NCBI GenBank assembly: GCA_023443745.1
Contig: JAEZTB010000058.1
Coordinates: forward strand, 310,001-374,000
From: Bacillota bacterium
Lineage (GTDB): Bacteria; Bacillota; Clostridia; DSM-8532
Length of the DNA stretch: 64,000 nt
Direction of reading: 5' to 3'
Shown: one piece after another, positions 62,676-64,000 of the stretch
Position numbering within the stretch: the first letter of the stretch is position 1
Layout: the number at the start of each line of letters is the position of its first letter
Translations under genes and position numbers: made by a program
The notes under the pieces: generated by a model
Databases searched by the model: none
Seen by the model: only the letters and a program-made list of their open reading frames with translations
Told to the model about the DNA's origin: nothing

Positions 62676-63355
62676 CTCACCTCAAACTTGTAACCGACAC
62701 CCCACACTGTTTTTATCTGCCATTTATACTCTCCCTCGAATTTTTCCCGGAGCCTTTTGACATGTACATCCACTGTTCTTGTATCTCCGTAGAAGTCAAA
62801 CCCCCAAACATTCTCCAAAAGCTGCTCCCGGGTAAAGACCTTATTGGGATTGGAGGCAAGGAAGAACAGAAGCTCCAGTTCTTTTGGAGGAAGCTCAAGA
62901 TCATTGCCGTTAAGCTTGACTGTGTAATCAGATTTATTTATAACAAGCCCCGGAAAAACAAGCTGCTGGGGATGCTCATCATAGCGGTCGTAGCGCCTTA
63001 GAACAGCGCGAATTCTTGCGATCAGCTCTTTGGGTTCAAAAGGCTTTACCATGTAATCATCAGCTCCCAACTCCAACCCTAAAACCTTGTTAAAGGTTTC
63101 ATCCTTGGCTGAAAGCATAATAATGGGGATGCTGCTGAGCTTTCGAATCTCCCGGCACACCTGCCAGCCATCCATCCCCGGAAGCATGATATCAAGAATA
63201 ACAATATCCGGAGCCTGTTCCTTAAATACCTCGACAGCTTTCTTACCATCATGGGAAATAGAAACCTTGAAATTATCCTTCTCAAGATAAATTCTTATGA
63301 GCTCACAGATATTAATATCATCATCCACGATCAGGACATGTGCGTTAGTATTCAT
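62672..63355 (-). CDS. OmpR-family response regulator
   Basis: A 227-residue regulator with a receiver domain (VLIVDDDINICELI, phosphoacceptor Asp55 in IVILDIMLPGMDG, Lys in YMVKPFEPKEL) and a C-terminal winged helix (FTREQLLENVWGFDFYGDTR, TVDVHVKRLREK). It starts at ATG 63355, or at GTG 63364, which has the better spacing from GAGG. Any longer frame would read into the repeat core at 63389-63412. It overlaps the kinase gene and probably controls htrA and this operon. Confidence 0.93.
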   Translation of the reverse strand: MNTNAHVLIVDDDINICELIRIYLEKDNFKVSISHDGKKAVEVFKEQAPDIVILDIMLPGMDGWQVCREIRKLSSIPIIMLSAKDETFNKVLGLELGADDYMVKPFEPKELIARIRAVLRRYDRYDEHPQQLVFPGLVINKSDYTVKLNGNDLELPPKELELLFFLASNPNKVFTREQLLENVWGFDFYGDTRTVDVHVKRLREKFEGEYKWQIKTVWGVGYKFEVR

Positions 63356-63386
63356 GCCTTTCACCCAATCTTCCTCAGTTCTTATT

Positions 63387-63420
63387 ACGGGTCGAGTCTT
63401 GTTGTGCGTTTCACGCACTC
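63387..63420 (+). repeat. Dispersed repeat core, copy E
   Basis: The core GGGTCGAGTCTTGTTG then TGCGTTTC occupies 63389-63412, followed by ACGCAC, so GTGCG and CGCAC make a small hairpin. It lies in the leader of the response regulator operon. Confidence 0.65.
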
Positions 63421-63466
63421 TATTGTATCCGATAATTATTTCCGGATTTAACAAAGTATTGACATC

Positions 63467-63495
63467 ATTATCACTTAACTTATCTAAAAATTCAA
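63467..63495 (-). promoter_or_regulatory. Possible promoter of the regulator-kinase-htrA operon
   Basis: On the minus strand TTGAAT (63490-63495) and GATAAT (63467-63472) are 17 bases apart, about 110 bases before the regulator start. Confidence 0.4.
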
Positions 63496-63534
63496 GTCAG
63501 CAACCATGAAGGAGAAGTGAATTTTCTGTGAACA

Positions 63535-64000
63535 TCAGCATACTTCGCCCGGCTCAGCTTCGGACGAGGAAAAATTGTAAAGCTCGCGCACCTTGTTACG
63601 CTTGGGCAGGGCAAAAACGATGACGCTGATAAAATAGGTGGCCTGGAAGCTCAACTGAATCAACCAGTAAGGCAGTATCTCGCCAAGCGCACCCGCAAAA
63701 ATTTGGCCAAGCATGGACATGACGGAAACGAGAACGAAAAACAGCGCATTTACCTTGGCGCGCAGGTTATAGGGAACATGACTCTGTACGGCGCTTATAC
63801 GGATGTTGGCGCTGTTCATGCCCAAAATACCCATCAGGAAGCGGACGGCACACATCACAGTAAAGGGCATAAGGAAAAAAACACCCTCTAAACACGAAAA
63901 GATAAAGTAGACTGTGACAGCAATGGAAAACCGCTTGTTTTCAGGTATTTTAAAAAATAATGCAAAAGACCTCCCACCAGATACCCGGCACTTGTGATAG
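63535..64000 (-). CDS. MFS transporter, C-terminal part, cut by the window and possibly frameshifted
   Basis: The last 155 or so residues of a major-facilitator permease. Helices and loops read KIPENKRFSIAVTVYFIF, MPFTVMCAVRFLMGILG, YNLRAKVNALFFVLVSVMS and ATYFISVIVFALPKRNKVRE. The reading frame stays open to the window edge, but before about 63955 its translation no longer resembles a membrane protein. The neighbouring frame there reads ITSAGYLVGGLLHYF, a typical helix. A single-base change in the A6 tract at 63952-63957 would join them. The gene start lies outside the window. Confidence 0.7.
   Translation of the reverse strand, partial: YHKCRVSGGRSFALFFKIPENKRFSIAVTVYFIFSCLEGVFFLMPFTVMCAVRFLMGILGMNSANIRISAVQSHVPYNLRAKVNALFFVLVSVMSMLGQIFAGALGEILPYWLIQLSFQATYFISVIVFALPKRNKVRELYNFSSSEAEPGEVC

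Noticed and set aside
63950..63965. Programmed -1 frameshifting at T TTT TTA
   Set aside because: MFS transporters are not known to use it, and no downstream stimulatory structure was recognised. An indel at a homopolymer is simpler.
1..64000. tRNA, rRNA, insertion sequences, prophage genes or CRISPR arrays
   Set aside because: None was recognised by eye. A tRNA or Rfam scan could still reveal small RNA genes or leaders that I missed.

Overview
This window looks like the chromosome of a spore-forming, probably anaerobic member of the Clostridia (Firmicutes). The support is spoIIE, spoVT and a SpoVK-type AAA ATPase, a ribosomal protein L27 with a cleavable N-terminal extension next to its protease Prp, a single-chain PurL of about 1256 residues, a ferredoxin-like aldo/keto reductase, a cyclic-lactone (agr) quorum-sensing locus, purine-rich Shine-Dalgarno sites and many TTG starts. 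Genus cannot be fixed from the sequence alone. No tRNA, rRNA, CRISPR array, insertion sequence or phage gene was seen.

Layout. 1-5100: spoIIE, alanine dehydrogenase and two small paralogous cysteine-containing proteins, with copies of a dispersed intergenic repeat. 5241-13893: a YesM/YesN-type two-component system followed by a ribose-type ABC importer and a fucose-isomerase-like protein. 13905-23332 (minus strand): a sugar catabolic cluster made of an MBL hydrolase, a GntR repressor, a CUT1-type importer, two SIS-domain proteins around a BadF-type kinase, and a glycoside-hydrolase-like protein; three copies of one operator-like motif tie the cluster together. 23484-27504: SpoVK-like ATPase, HAD phosphatase, PcrA helicase. 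28155-33845: an oligopeptide importer (oppBCDFA). 34007-43965: FAD oxidoreductase, spoVT, efp, an Xaa-Pro peptidase, aroQ, a UbiA prenyltransferase, an endonuclease-IV-like protein, an aldo/keto reductase, yhbY, obg, rpmA and prp, with rplU to 44279. 44587-49385: a serine hydrolase and two tandem beta-propeller proteins, all with the same membrane-anchor-plus-linker design. 49596-55844: M14 peptidase, purL and a P-loop protein. 55841-59476: the agr locus. 59575-63355: a response regulator, histidine kinase and HtrA operon, then the end of an MFS gene.

The most interesting region is 55841-59476. Besides agrB, agrA and agrC there is a 47-codon agrD (58232-58375) encoding a cyclic-lactone autoinducer precursor. 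Upstream of agrB sits a pair of identical 18-bp direct repeats with a 21-bp period, placed 26 bp from a -10 box, as expected for a LytTR/AgrA activator site. A second copy of this repeat pair, with the same period and the same 26-bp distance to a -10 box but different intervening sequence, lies about 415 bp further upstream. It would drive a transcript of about 220 nt that ends at a strong terminator before agrB. That transcript has no convincing coding capacity, contains three C-rich anti-Shine-Dalgarno-like segments and a long hairpin, and has no GGG to mask them. It is a candidate RNAIII/VR-RNA-like effector RNA of this quorum-sensing system.
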